The notes under the pieces are model-generated. The model worked only from the letters and a program-made list of their open reading frames with translations, was not told the DNA's origin and did no database searches. 64,000 nt of DNA from Paenibacillus etheri. GTDB lineage: Bacteria; Bacillota; Bacilli; Paenibacillales; Paenibacillaceae. Of the stretch, positions 53,272 through 62,223 are shown in pieces (positions within the stretch are counted from its first letter, which is position 1; every line of letters starts with the position of its first letter). The position numbers were made by a program, and so were the translations under genes. The DNA is taken from NCBI RefSeq assembly GCF_001012825.1, contig NZ_LCZJ02000016.1:147540-211539 (forward strand). The letters run 5' to 3'.

Positions 53272-53436
53272 ATGAATGTGATCGTACATCAACTTATGGC
53301 TTACAATCATCAGTTTTTTAGACCTCAGCCCGTGGTCAATCCTAAGCAAGAGAGGTCTAATAAGAAGAAGCAGAGTTTTCAGGAAGTTCTCAATGAGAAA
53401 ATGAAAGTGTATGGCACATACAAAAATATTAAGTAA
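53272..53436 (+). CDS. Small basic hypothetical protein
   Basis: A 54-residue frame starting MNVIVHQLMAYNHQFF, then a basic Lys/Arg-rich stretch NPKQERSNKKKQSFQEVLNE and a short C-terminus. GGAAGGAG lies 11 bases before the ATG and a terminator follows 23 bases after the stop, so it has the frame of a small gene. I do not recognise the family. It resembles short linker peptides seen near flagellar or sporulation genes only in composition. Confidence 0.5.
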   Translation: MNVIVHQLMAYNHQFFRPQPVVNPKQERSNKKKQSFQEVLNEKMKVYGTYKNIK

Positions 53437-53458
53437 AAGCTACTACATATGTCTGCTG

Positions 53459-53511
53459 AAAAAAGCCGGAATGCAATGATCCTAGGGGTCACTGTGTTCC
53501 GGCTTTTTTTA
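53459..53511. terminator. Bidirectional terminator between two small genes
   Basis: AAAAAAGCCGGAA and TTCCGGCTTTTTTT pair with an inner TGATCC/GGTCA stem. The flanking small genes converge. Confidence 0.85.
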
Positions 53512-53721
53512 GGGCCTAACCTCAAAGAATTGGCAGCTCTTGCGAGAGTAGTAAGTCAGATCACTAACTCTCGACTGAATAACGACATCGAAATCAGTGA
53601 AGCGGACAACTGTTGCTCCTGAATTTACCAAATGATCGTCCTGAAATACTCGGACAGGTAATTTTCGGTCAATGGCTTCTTGGAAATCACTGTCTGTAAA
53701 CAGCGGGCGGTTAATAGGCAT
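53509..53721 (-). CDS. Small conserved-looking protein with Sm-like pattern
   Basis: A 70-residue protein with AAAGGAG ribosome binding site upstream on the minus strand. An N-terminal acidic helix (FTDSDFQEAIDRKL) is followed by a run of predicted strands: PVRVFQDDHLVNSGATVVRF, then TDFDVVIQSR and YYSRKSCQFFEV. The spacing of Pro-Val, Gly and Asp-Phe recalls the Sm1 motif of Hfq (PVTIFxxNGxxxxGxVxxxDxF). No family name can be given; the Sm reading is inference. Confidence 0.6.
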   Translation of the reverse strand: MPINRPLFTDSDFQEAIDRKLPVRVFQDDHLVNSGATVVRFTDFDVVIQSRVSDLTYYSRKSCQFFEVRP

Positions 53722-53912
53722 AGATATTAAACTCCTTTGATCATGTAATGAAGTTAGAAATAAAAATAGTATACCTGCGGAAGCACAAGAAATCCAATCT
53801 CCTTAGAGCTAACAATTATTTTATGAGGACCCTATTTGGATAGGCTGATCTTGAGTTCGTAAGTATTTCCACCATAAATCGGAAGTTTGCCTCCTCAAAA
53901 AAAGAATATAAA

Positions 53913-53960
53913 CCCTGTACACTAAATCTTGTAAGAGAAACCTTTGAAAGGGGTACAGGG
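53913..53960 (+). promoter_or_regulatory. Inverted repeat overlapping the ribosome binding site of the sugar-binding protein gene
   Basis: CCCTGTAC at 53913-53920 is the exact complement of GTACAGGG at 53953-53960, two bases before the ATG at 53963. Pairing would cover AGGGG of the ribosome binding site. The stem is short, so its effect is uncertain. Confidence 0.35.
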
Positions 53961-53962
53961 GA

Positions 53963-55318
53963 ATGAATAAAGTAAAACACTTGGCGCTTTCGTTAGTCGC
54001 TATCATGCTCGTAGGTTCACTAGCAGCATGCGGAGGCAACAACGCCGAGAATAATGCATCAAGTAAAAATACAGGTAACAACGCAGCAAGCACAAGTGAA
54101 CCTGCAAAAGACGAGGGCACTGAGCCTGCTGAGAAAATCGAACTTTCTTTCTGGACACTCGGTAACGTGAACTACGAGGATCTAGCAAAGGAGTACACGA
54201 AGGAACATCCAAACGTTACGATCAAGGTTCAAAATACCGGTGACCAAACGGCTCACCATAATAATTTGACCACTGCTTTATCGGCAGGATCGGGCGCACC
54301 AGATATTTTCCAACTTGAAATCGGTTTCATGGAGCGTTTTATCAATGCACAGGACAAATTCTATAACCTGAACGATCTTGGGGCCAAAGATATTCAAGCG
54401 AACTATTTGGATTGGAAATGGAAACAAGCCTCTTCCGTAGATGGCAGCTTCCAGCTGGGTCTACCTACAGATATTGGTCCAACGGTTGTATATTACAGAA
54501 CGGATTTGGCTGAAGAAGCAGGATTGCCAAGTGACTCCGAAGGATTCGGCGCAGCGATTGATACTTGGGATAAGTTCGCAACTGTAGCCAAGGCATTCAA
54601 GGAAAAGACAGGTAAGCCTTTTGTAGATCTTACAGACCTTACATTTAACGCTTTACGCGACCAATCTGCGGATGAAATCTATTTCAGCAAAGCGGATGGC
54701 AGCTTTATCGGAGACACCAATCCACAAGTTCGCAAAGCTTACGATTTCACTGTAAAAGGTATCCAGGAAGGCTGGATCAGCAATGTGATGTTATGGTCTC
54801 CTGAATGGGGCCAAGGCATGAACGACGGATCGTTTGCAGTAGTTATGGGACCTGCTTGGATGGCAGGGAATGTGAAGAGTAACGCGCCAGACTCTACTGG
54901 AAAATGGAAAATCGCGCAGCTTCCAGAAGGTGCCGGTAACTGGGGAGGATCATTCCTGACACTGCCTAAGGAAGGCAAACATTCGAAAGAAGCTTATGAC
55001 TTTATCGCTTGGATGGATAACAAGGATAATCAACTGGAATCATTCAAAACAAAGGGTTTGATGCCTTCCATTCCAGCACTGTATGAAGATCCAGCATTCG
55101 TAGATTTCAAGGATGAATTCTTCGGTGGCCAACAAACGGCTGTTGAATTTGGTAAAGCTGCTAATCGTGTAAAACCTGTATACTACGGTCCTCTTCATGA
55201 CCAAACCGATACCTTCTTCAAAAATGCACTGAAAAACGTTCTGGAGAAAAAGGCTGATCCGGCTAAAGAGTGGGATGAAGCTGTAAAACAAGCGAAGACA
55301 CTGGCTGAACGCAGCTAA
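53963..55318 (+). CDS. Carbohydrate ABC transporter substrate-binding lipoprotein
   Basis: A 451-residue family 1 solute-binding protein. The lipobox is SLAAC with Cys23, followed by an Asn/Ser/Thr linker. The fold signature includes IELSFWTLGNVNYEDLAKEY, the hinge region LSAGSGAPDIFQLE, and VYYRTDLAEEAGLP, with GSFAVVMGPAWMAGN and FDFIAWM-like late blocks. It captures an oligosaccharide outside the membrane for the two permeases downstream. No ATPase is encoded, so a shared MsmX-like ATPase is expected. It is separated from the permeases by a hairpin that likely raises its dose. Confidence 0.9.
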   Translation: MNKVKHLALSLVAIMLVGSLAACGGNNAENNASSKNTGNNAASTSEPAKDEGTEPAEKIELSFWTLGNVNYEDLAKEYTKEHPNVTIKVQNTGDQTAHHNNLTTALSAGSGAPDIFQLEIGFMERFINAQDKFYNLNDLGAKDIQANYLDWKWKQASSVDGSFQLGLPTDIGPTVVYYRTDLAEEAGLPSDSEGFGAAIDTWDKFATVAKAFKEKTGKPFVDLTDLTFNALRDQSADEIYFSKADGSFIGDTNPQVRKAYDFTVKGIQEGWISNVMLWSPEWGQGMNDGSFAVVMGPAWMAGNVKSNAPDSTGKWKIAQLPEGAGNWGGSFLTLPKEGKHSKEAYDFIAWMDNKDNQLESFKTKGLMPSIPALYEDPAFVDFKDEFFGGQQTAVEFGKAANRVKPVYYGPLHDQTDTFFKNALKNVLEKKADPAKEWDEAVKQAKTLAERS

Positions 55319-55351
55319 GATTTCTAATATAAGCATTCTATTTCTAGAAGG

Positions 55352-55390
55352 TCCGGATTCATGGAGAACGGTATTCTCTATGAATTCGGA
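55352..55390 (+). terminator. Intercistronic hairpin after the binding protein gene
   Basis: TCCGGATTCATGGAGAA pairs with TTCTCTATGAATTCGGA around 5 bases, with only a weak T-run. It probably attenuates or stabilises so that binding protein exceeds permease. Confidence 0.6.
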
Positions 55391-55443
55391 TTTAATGCCG
55401 AAGACGTTTTTGCTTGATACGTTAGATTACCTGGAGGTGTGAC

Positions 55444-56397
55444 ATGGCTGAGCCTGTTATTTCGAGTCCGCATGCCGAGAGCAAGCGCCCGTTTTTAACT
55501 GAACAAAGAAGGAGCCGCATCACTGCATATACTTTCATTTCTCCTTTTTTTATTCTGTTCTCGATATTTGGACTATATCCGATCTTCTTTACGATCTACC
55601 TCTCATTCTTTAAATGGGATGCTTTGAATCCTATGAAATTCGTAGGGATGAAAAATTATGAATTGGTCACAAGCGACCCTACCTTTTGGATTTCTTTTAG
55701 CAACACGTTAATTATGGGACTGCTCGGAACTGTTCCGCAGATCCTATTGGCGCTTTTGATTGCCGTCTTGTTGAATTCGGGGATGACTCGTTTCAAGAAA
55801 ACGTTCCGCGTTCTCTTTTTCATGCCCAATATTACGTCTATCGTTGCGGTTACCCTGGTGTTTAGTACGCTGTTTGGAAACAACGGGATGATCAACTGGA
55901 TGCTCAGTGGTTTAGGGCTTGATAGTGTGGCCTTCAACTCTGGCTGGTGGGGGGTCAAAATTGCGATCTCAACCATGGTGATGTGGCGCTGGACAGGGTA
56001 TAATGCCATTATTTTTCTATCAGGACTTCAAAGTATTCCGACGGATTTATATGAAGCAGCCCGTATTGATGGAGCGAACAGAAGGCAGCAATTAACCTTT
56101 ATTACATTGCCATTACTAAAGCCGTTCATCGTATTCGTCACTTTGCTCTCGACTATAGGCGCCCTGCAGCTGTTCACTGAACCTTATGTATTCTTGGGAC
56201 AATCAGGAACGGGATCTACACGTCAGGAAGGCATCACTATGGTTACCTATTTGTACAGTGAGGCATTCCGCAATGGATTCTTCGGTACGGCGGCGGCTAC
56301 GGCAGTTCTGCTGTTTGTGGTCACGATTATATTCTCTGTCCTTAATATGCTGGTTTCAAGCCGCATGGGCGGAGATACAGGAGGGGGTAAAGCGTGA
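55444..56397 (+). CDS. Sugar ABC transporter permease (MalF/LacF/UgpA type)
   Basis: A 317-residue integral membrane protein with six main helices. The cytosolic EAA loop reads YEAARIDGANRRQQLTFITL, which docks to the ATPase. The N-terminal ITAYTFISPFFILFSIFGLYP is typical of the MalF subgroup. TGGAGGTG precedes the ATG. It overlaps the second permease gene by 4 bases (GTGA), so translation is coupled. Confidence 0.92.
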   Translation: MAEPVISSPHAESKRPFLTEQRRSRITAYTFISPFFILFSIFGLYPIFFTIYLSFFKWDALNPMKFVGMKNYELVTSDPTFWISFSNTLIMGLLGTVPQILLALLIAVLLNSGMTRFKKTFRVLFFMPNITSIVAVTLVFSTLFGNNGMINWMLSGLGLDSVAFNSGWWGVKIAISTMVMWRWTGYNAIIFLSGLQSIPTDLYEAARIDGANRRQQLTFITLPLLKPFIVFVTLLSTIGALQLFTEPYVFLGQSGTGSTRQEGITMVTYLYSEAFRNGFFGTAAATAVLLFVVTIIFSVLNMLVSSRMGGDTGGGKA

Positions 56398-57257
56398 GTA
56401 CTGTGCGTCTATTAAAAAAAGATCCGGATGATCTTGGGATTTTCGGCAAAGCTTTATTTTATCTCATTCTGATTCTTGGTGCGCTCGTGTCCATCTTTCC
56501 TTTTTACTGGATGTTTGTAGTTGGCACAAATGATAGGGGCGCAGTATTCCATGTACCTCCTTTGCTTACGATTGGGAACCAGTTTTTTGACAATTTCCAG
56601 CGGGTACTGGATAAAACAGATTTCTTTCAAGCGCTAGGAAACTCATTATTCGTCTCGTCGATGGTAACTATATCGGTCGTGTTTTTCTGTACACTGGCTG
56701 GTTATGCTTTTGCTAAATATGAATTCCCGTTTAAAAATATTCTGTTCTACTTTGTAATTGCCACTCTATTTGTACCCCAGCAGCTTGGTGTGCTACCTAC
56801 TTACGTAATTATGGCCAAGCTCCACTGGATCGACTCTTTCAAGGCGCTGATTGTACCAGCTATGGTTAATGCCTTCGGAATCTTTTGGATGCGGCAGTAT
56901 ATCTCTACGGCTGTACATACGGAACTGATCGAAGCTGGACGGATTGATGGCGGTGGACATTTCCGGATCTTTTGGAACATCGCCATTCCAATTATCACTC
57001 CAGCGATGGCTACACTAGGCATACTGAATTTTATGACCGTATGGAATGACTTCTTCTGGCCTTTGGTCGTGTTGAAGAATCAAGAACATTTTACAATACA
57101 AATCGCGCTCCAGCAGTTGTTCTCCAATCGCGACGGTCTCGATTATGGAATGATCATGTCAGCTACATTCACGGCGACCTTGCCACTGCTGATCGTATTC
57201 CTGTTGTTTAGTCGATGGGTGATTGCGGGACTTACCTCAGGAGCTATAAAGAGCTGA
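56394..57257 (+). CDS. Sugar ABC transporter permease (MalG/LacG/UgpE type)
   Basis: A 287-residue integral membrane protein with six helices. The EAA loop is ELIEAGRIDGGGHFRIFWNI, and FPFYWMFVVGTNDRGAVFHV and GYAFAKYEFPFKN are typical of the second permease. The start is GTG overlapping the first permease stop. The two permeases form a heterodimer channel. The kinase gene follows 83 bases later. Confidence 0.92.
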   Translation: MSTVRLLKKDPDDLGIFGKALFYLILILGALVSIFPFYWMFVVGTNDRGAVFHVPPLLTIGNQFFDNFQRVLDKTDFFQALGNSLFVSSMVTISVVFFCTLAGYAFAKYEFPFKNILFYFVIATLFVPQQLGVLPTYVIMAKLHWIDSFKALIVPAMVNAFGIFWMRQYISTAVHTELIEAGRIDGGGHFRIFWNIAIPIITPAMATLGILNFMTVWNDFFWPLVVLKNQEHFTIQIALQQLFSNRDGLDYGMIMSATFTATLPLLIVFLLFSRWVIAGLTSGAIKS

Positions 57258-57340
57258 TCTTACTTTTAACCTTTACAAGGGAATAGGCGGATTCGTGAAG
57301 AATACTAGAGGACAGAGACAGCAGGGGGAAGGGGAATATC

Positions 57341-59065
57341 ATGAAGCTCCGCCGTAAAATCTTGTTCGCTATTATTCTTCTCGTCTTTATTCCGGTGATT
57401 CTGATGGGGATTGTTACTTATGTCAACTTCTCTAACGCTATGGAGAAAAAATCAAGTAACTTCTACTGGGTTTCACTGCTCGAAACGGATCGAAAGCTCA
57501 AATTCGCACTTAGTGAAATCTCCTCGATCACAAATTCTGCGATCACACAACCGGTGATTCAACAATCGCTCAAGCAGACGAGCTTTGTACTCACCTATGA
57601 TCGCAAGCAGGAGCTCAACAATTTACTCATTAATCATCCGATGATTACTTCATTTAGTTTATACAGTAAAGATCGGCTGCTTTATCAATACAATGCGCCG
57701 ATGTCCTTTGAGGAGATGAAGAAGCAGAGTTGGTTTAGTGCTATGGAGAGCGCTGAGGGGCGCCCTGTATGGTCAGGACCCGGTGAGAACGGTTCGGCGT
57801 TATCGGGCCATCCGTTACTTGTGCAATCCAGAGTGATCAAAGATTATTATTCTCTTGAAGATATAGGCTATTTGGTCGTTAATGTTAAACCTGATTTACT
57901 GGATCAGATCTTCTGGGAGGCAGCAACGCTTAAGAAGGGTGATATTCTGCTGGTGAACAAGCTGGGGAATATCGTTTTTAACAAATCCGGTGAACATATT
58001 GGGCAGCGTACGGAGTTCCCTTTTTTAGAAAATGATTATGCCAAGGAACAAAACTATTACATCGACAACTATCAGGGGGAAAAATCACTCATAACCTTCC
58101 TTCCTTCACATAATAAAGACTGGTATTTGGCAGCGATTACACCGATGAATCTAATCTCTTCGGAATCCATATCTATTCGTAACATTGCGATTATTTTGAG
58201 TACGGTTTCATTGTTATCCGCCATTTTGTTTGACCGGTATTTTGTTAGACGGCTCGTTTATAGCATTAACAGCGCGGTCAACGGAATGAAACGGGTGAAG
58301 CAGGGGATTTTTACACCTATTACTACACGCTATCGTGCTGATGATGAAAGTGATTTGCTGATTGATGGCTTTAATCGGATGAGCACACAGATCAACGAGT
58401 TGATTGTGCAAGTACAGACAGAGCAGGGGCGTAAAAAGGAAGCAGAAATGCAGGCATTAATGGCACAGATTAATCCACATTTTATTTATAACTCACTCGA
58501 ATCGATTAATTCGATGGCTGTGCTACAGGGCAATAAAGATATTAGTAAAATGGTCATTTCACTCGGCAAGCTACTGCGAATCAGTATTAGTCAGAATCAA
58601 GAGCTGATTCCTCTGCAAATGGAGTTTGAGCATGTTCGCCATTATCTGGATATTCAAAAGTTCCGCTTTGAGGATAAATTCTCGTACATTATAAATCTTC
58701 CTGAAGGTCTTAGAACGTTTATGACTCAAAAACTGATTGTTCAGCCCATTGTAGAGAATGCATTGTACCATGCGATTGAACCGATGGAGGACCCTGGAAT
58801 CATAGAAATCACAGCCTATGAAATGGGTAAGGATATGATCATTATCGTAAAAGATAACGGTCCGGGCTTCGACTTAGCCAAGATGATGAATCTATGGGAC
58901 AACGAGGGAGGCGGCCAGAAGAAATATAGTGACAGCGGTGTTGGGCTTAAGAATGTACATGAGCGCCTGAATATCCGATTCGGCAGTCCATATGGCTTAC
59001 TTGTGTGTTCATCTCCTGGATTTGGTTCAACGATTCGAATTCGTATACCAAAAATACTGCCATAA
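57341..59065 (+). CDS. YesM-type sensor histidine kinase
   Basis: A 574-residue membrane kinase. Helix 1 (about 7-27) and helix 2 (about 277-297) bracket an extracytoplasmic Cache-like domain; a HAMP linker follows (RRLVYSINSAVNGMKRVKQG). The His_kinase domain has the acceptor His380 in INPHFIYNSLESIN, a layout shared by LytS/YesM kinases, and the ATPase lid has IVKDNGPGFD and SGVGLKNVHERL. It likely senses sugar state with the binding protein downstream and phosphorylates the regulator at 60456. Confidence 0.92.
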   Translation: MKLRRKILFAIILLVFIPVILMGIVTYVNFSNAMEKKSSNFYWVSLLETDRKLKFALSEISSITNSAITQPVIQQSLKQTSFVLTYDRKQELNNLLINHPMITSFSLYSKDRLLYQYNAPMSFEEMKKQSWFSAMESAEGRPVWSGPGENGSALSGHPLLVQSRVIKDYYSLEDIGYLVVNVKPDLLDQIFWEAATLKKGDILLVNKLGNIVFNKSGEHIGQRTEFPFLENDYAKEQNYYIDNYQGEKSLITFLPSHNKDWYLAAITPMNLISSESISIRNIAIILSTVSLLSAILFDRYFVRRLVYSINSAVNGMKRVKQGIFTPITTRYRADDESDLLIDGFNRMSTQINELIVQVQTEQGRKKEAEMQALMAQINPHFIYNSLESINSMAVLQGNKDISKMVISLGKLLRISISQNQELIPLQMEFEHVRHYLDIQKFRFEDKFSYIINLPEGLRTFMTQKLIVQPIVENALYHAIEPMEDPGIIEITAYEMGKDMIIIVKDNGPGFDLAKMMNLWDNEGGGQKKYSDSGVGLKNVHERLNIRFGSPYGLLVCSSPGFGSTIRIRIPKILP

Positions 59066-59098
59066 TCGATCATACAGAGGAAATAGGGGGAGATTGAC

Positions 59099-60439
59099 AT
59101 GAAGTGGTTATTGAAGTGGATGTGGATATATTTAGTGCTGATATCTGGCGCTGTTTTATTTATTACTTTAGGAGATCACGAACCGATTGAAGATAATTCA
59201 CCAGAAAAAATAACGCTGACTTTCCGTCATTTCTGGATCAAAGAGCATGATCGGCCACTGCTAGCTATCTTTGAAGAAATCGTGGATAAATACCAAATTG
59301 CGCATCCGAATGTGAAGGTCAATTTTGAAGGACTAGACCAGACGATTCACCGTGAACAAAAGCTGAAAAGCGAGATGGTTACTGGGACACCACCAGATAT
59401 GTTTGTCTTATTTGGTGGCGCTGAAATAGAGCCATATGTGCGCTCTAATCGACTGGTTGATTTGTCTGATTTTGTCCGAGAGAACGGTCTAACGAATCAA
59501 TTCAAGGATCTGCATCTATGGACCTTTAACAACCATATTTATGGATTGCCTATCGAAGGAAACGCTGAAACGCTGTATTTCAATAAGACTATATTCAACA
59601 AGCTTGGTCTCGGGGCGCCTACAACGCTTCAAGAACTCGATGATGTCATCCTGAGGCTTAAGGCTGGAGGATACATTCCGTTTGCACTCGGGAACGAGGA
59701 TCGTTGGCCCGCCGGGATCTTTGCACATTATTTAATGGATCGTTATGCTGGTTCCGAGCTGATCCAGAAGCTAATCACAGGTGAAGATCAAGCGAGCTTT
59801 CAGAATGAGTCCTATTTAAAGGCTTTCGAGCATTTGGATCATTGGATAAAAGAAGGAGCCTTTAGTACCCAGTCTAATGATCTTTCAACTGAAAATGCAG
59901 TTGGATTGTTTACAAGCGGCAAGGCTGCGATGTATTTAAATGGAAACTGGGATATCAATTTATTTTCTGGTAGTGCGGCTCCAACTGATTTTCAGAATGA
60001 GGTAGGCGTAATACCATTTCCTGCCTTGAAGCAAGGTGAGGAGCCTTCGATTGCAGGGGGTTACACCATAGGCATTGGTCTTTCCTCTGAACTAAATGGA
60101 GCTAAACGGGAAGCCGCTTTGGATCTTATGAAGGCTTTTTATACGCAGGAAATTCAGACCCGAATTGTATATGAAGGCCTGAGAATTCCATCCATCCGAA
60201 TTGCTTTTGATCCGGAGAAGACCGGTCCGGTATTCGCGCAAGTGATGGAAATGATGGAAGAGAACCGCAAGAGCTTTGTGCCTTACGATAACGTATTATC
60301 ACCTGAAGTTAAGAAAATGTTTCTAAGTGTCATCGAAAAAATGATTAACGAAGAAATGTCTGCAGATCACGCTTTAAAGCTAGTGCAGGCATCATCGTTG
60401 GAATACTGGAATCTGATCCAAAACTCAAGTGTTCAATAA
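59099..60439 (+). CDS. Extracellular solute-binding protein with N-terminal membrane anchor
   Basis: A 446-residue family 1 binding protein located between the kinase and the regulator. The first 25 residues form a hydrophobic segment (WIYLVLISGAVLFITLGD) with no Cys, so it is not a lipoprotein but an uncleaved anchor or an ordinary signal peptide. The mature fold follows: YQIAHPNVKVNFEGLDQTIH, MVTGTPPDMFVLFGGAEIEP, ALGNEDRWPAGIFAHYLMDR and LNGNWDINLFSG. GGGGGAG precedes the ATG. It may present ligand to the neighbouring YesM-type kinase; this is inferred from its place. Confidence 0.87.
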   Translation: MKWLLKWMWIYLVLISGAVLFITLGDHEPIEDNSPEKITLTFRHFWIKEHDRPLLAIFEEIVDKYQIAHPNVKVNFEGLDQTIHREQKLKSEMVTGTPPDMFVLFGGAEIEPYVRSNRLVDLSDFVRENGLTNQFKDLHLWTFNNHIYGLPIEGNAETLYFNKTIFNKLGLGAPTTLQELDDVILRLKAGGYIPFALGNEDRWPAGIFAHYLMDRYAGSELIQKLITGEDQASFQNESYLKAFEHLDHWIKEGAFSTQSNDLSTENAVGLFTSGKAAMYLNGNWDINLFSGSAAPTDFQNEVGVIPFPALKQGEEPSIAGGYTIGIGLSSELNGAKREAALDLMKAFYTQEIQTRIVYEGLRIPSIRIAFDPEKTGPVFAQVMEMMEENRKSFVPYDNVLSPEVKKMFLSVIEKMINEEMSADHALKLVQASSLEYWNLIQNSSVQ

Positions 60440-60455
60440 GCATGGAGGTGCTGGA

Positions 60456-62054
60456 ATGGATGAGATAGAAGATAAATATAAAGTACTGCTCGTAGATGAT
60501 GAGCCGATTATTCTTCGTAGTCTAAAGGTAGCTATTCCATGGGATGATCTTCAGATGGAAATTGTGGGAGAGGCTCGAAATGGAGAACTAGCCCTCCGCT
60601 TAATAGAAGAAACTACACCGCATATTATAATCAGCGATATCCGTATGCCTGTGATTGACGGAATCACTTTGATGAAGGAAGTATTACCAAAGAATCCTAA
60701 GCTGGTATTTATCTTTATAAGTGGATATGGGGAGTTCGAATATGCGAGAGAAGCTTTGCGTCAAGGAGCCTTTGATTATTTGCTGAAACCCATCGACCAT
60801 GACGAACTGGTTGCAATGCTACACCGAGCGAAGACGAGGCTGGATGAGCAGAAAGAAAACGATCAGATGATGCATTCTGTGCAGATGCTGTCGATGCTAG
60901 CCCGTGAACGGATGTTTGCTGAAATCACTTTGGGAAATGCAAGGCCGCTTGAGCATCTGAAATGGCTGGAGAATAGTGAACTTGAGAGCGGATATTTCAT
61001 GGCTGTTGTCCAATTGGATGATTATTCTGTGCTTACAGGGCAGTGGAGCGAGGAAGAAAAGCGGCTGTGGCTGTTTGCGATCCGTAATATTGTTGAGGAG
61101 TGGTCGCTGGAGCATGGAGTGCTTACAGTCTTTCCTTTTCATAACGGAGAGTGGATATTGCTCTTTCCTGGATCTTTAAGCATGAGCAGAAGAGAACTAG
61201 GTGAACATTTAATTACTGGGATCAAAAGATATTCCAAGCTAAGCTGCTCTGTAGGAATCAGCCGCTGTACACAAGGGATTGATCAATTAAGCGCGGTGTA
61301 TCCTTTGGCTGCGAAGGCTCTGTATCAACGTTTCTATTCTGGTCATGCCGGGGTGTTTATAGATGAGGAAACATCCTTCGCAGGCAATACAGAAGTTAAG
61401 TATCCAAAAGAGCTGGAGACCTCGCTGATAGTGAGTATTCGTTCCTTGAATAGAAACCAAATGTCTTCCTTGTTTGATGAGATGGCACTATATATTGAAG
61501 CACAAGCTATTCCTAAGGAGATTGCAGAACGTCTTCTTGTGGAGTTGGTTGTCGTGCTATACAGACATTTTGAACATTTGAATCTAAATTCGGATTGGTC
61601 TCTACATGGATTACTAAGCAAGCTGCACCATTTGGGGACCCTGAGCGAAATGATGTCTGCGTTGAAGGAAGAATTTGGGGAGCGATTGGATCAAGGTAGC
61701 AAACCTGTGAATCGCGAGGACACACGCAGTTCCATCGAGAAGACGAAACGTTATATCGAGAGTAATTATCATAAAGACTTAAATATTGAAGAAGTATCGG
61801 AACTTGCCGATCTTAGCGTCAGTCATTTTTGTACTTTATTTAAACAAATAACAGGCTATACCTTCTTGGAGTATGTTACTCATTGTCGGATGGAGAAAGC
61901 GAAGTATATATTGCAAAGCAGTAATGTGAAGGTGTATCAGATCGCCCCGCTTGTTGGTTATCAGGACCCACGATATTTTACTCAAGTCTTTAAAAAAGCT
62001 AGTGGTCAGACACCTACGGAATACCGAGAAGAGCATGCGAGGCAGGTCAATTAA
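60456..62054 (+). CDS. YesN-type response regulator with AraC DNA-binding domain
   Basis: A 532-residue regulator. The receiver domain has VLLVDDEP, the phosphoacceptor Asp61 in ISDIRMP, and Lys110 in LLKPIDHDEL. A middle region of unknown type (about 125-420) follows, then an AraC/XylS double helix-turn-helix with EEVSELADLSVSHFCTLFKQ and APLVGYQDPRYFTQVFKK. GGAGG lies 7 bases before the ATG at 60456; the GTG at 60429 overlaps the preceding gene and is less likely. It should control the upstream sugar ABC transporter, as YesN-type regulators control adjacent carbohydrate genes. Confidence 0.92.
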   Translation: MDEIEDKYKVLLVDDEPIILRSLKVAIPWDDLQMEIVGEARNGELALRLIEETTPHIIISDIRMPVIDGITLMKEVLPKNPKLVFIFISGYGEFEYAREALRQGAFDYLLKPIDHDELVAMLHRAKTRLDEQKENDQMMHSVQMLSMLARERMFAEITLGNARPLEHLKWLENSELESGYFMAVVQLDDYSVLTGQWSEEEKRLWLFAIRNIVEEWSLEHGVLTVFPFHNGEWILLFPGSLSMSRRELGEHLITGIKRYSKLSCSVGISRCTQGIDQLSAVYPLAAKALYQRFYSGHAGVFIDEETSFAGNTEVKYPKELETSLIVSIRSLNRNQMSSLFDEMALYIEAQAIPKEIAERLLVELVVVLYRHFEHLNLNSDWSLHGLLSKLHHLGTLSEMMSALKEEFGERLDQGSKPVNREDTRSSIEKTKRYIESNYHKDLNIEEVSELADLSVSHFCTLFKQITGYTFLEYVTHCRMEKAKYILQSSNVKVYQIAPLVGYQDPRYFTQVFKKASGQTPTEYREEHARQVN

Positions 62055-62102
62055 CGAAGAAGTACTGGTTTGCATAGCTAAAGGGATAAAAACAGGGCAT
62101 AA

Positions 62103-62120
62103 GTATGACATTTATCATAC
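62103..62120. promoter_or_regulatory. Inverted repeat upstream of the desaturase gene
   Basis: GTATGA and TCATAC are perfect arms around CATTTA, with a second TTATGAC/GATGACA element about 15 bases downstream. It lies about 105 bases upstream of the desaturase ATG and is a candidate DesR site, by analogy with the DesK-DesR control of des in Bacillus subtilis. Confidence 0.4.
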
Positions 62121-62223
62121 TCTTTACTTGATGTTTATGACTTATAGGATGACACTTTATCTCCTATACTAAGGATAGATAAAAAGATCCTTAGCCAGAC
62201 ACATCAAGGAGGAAACGATAAAG

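Noticed and set aside
59099-60439. Second binding protein read as part of a second ABC transporter
   Set aside because: No permease or ATPase genes flank it; it lies between the kinase and regulator genes.
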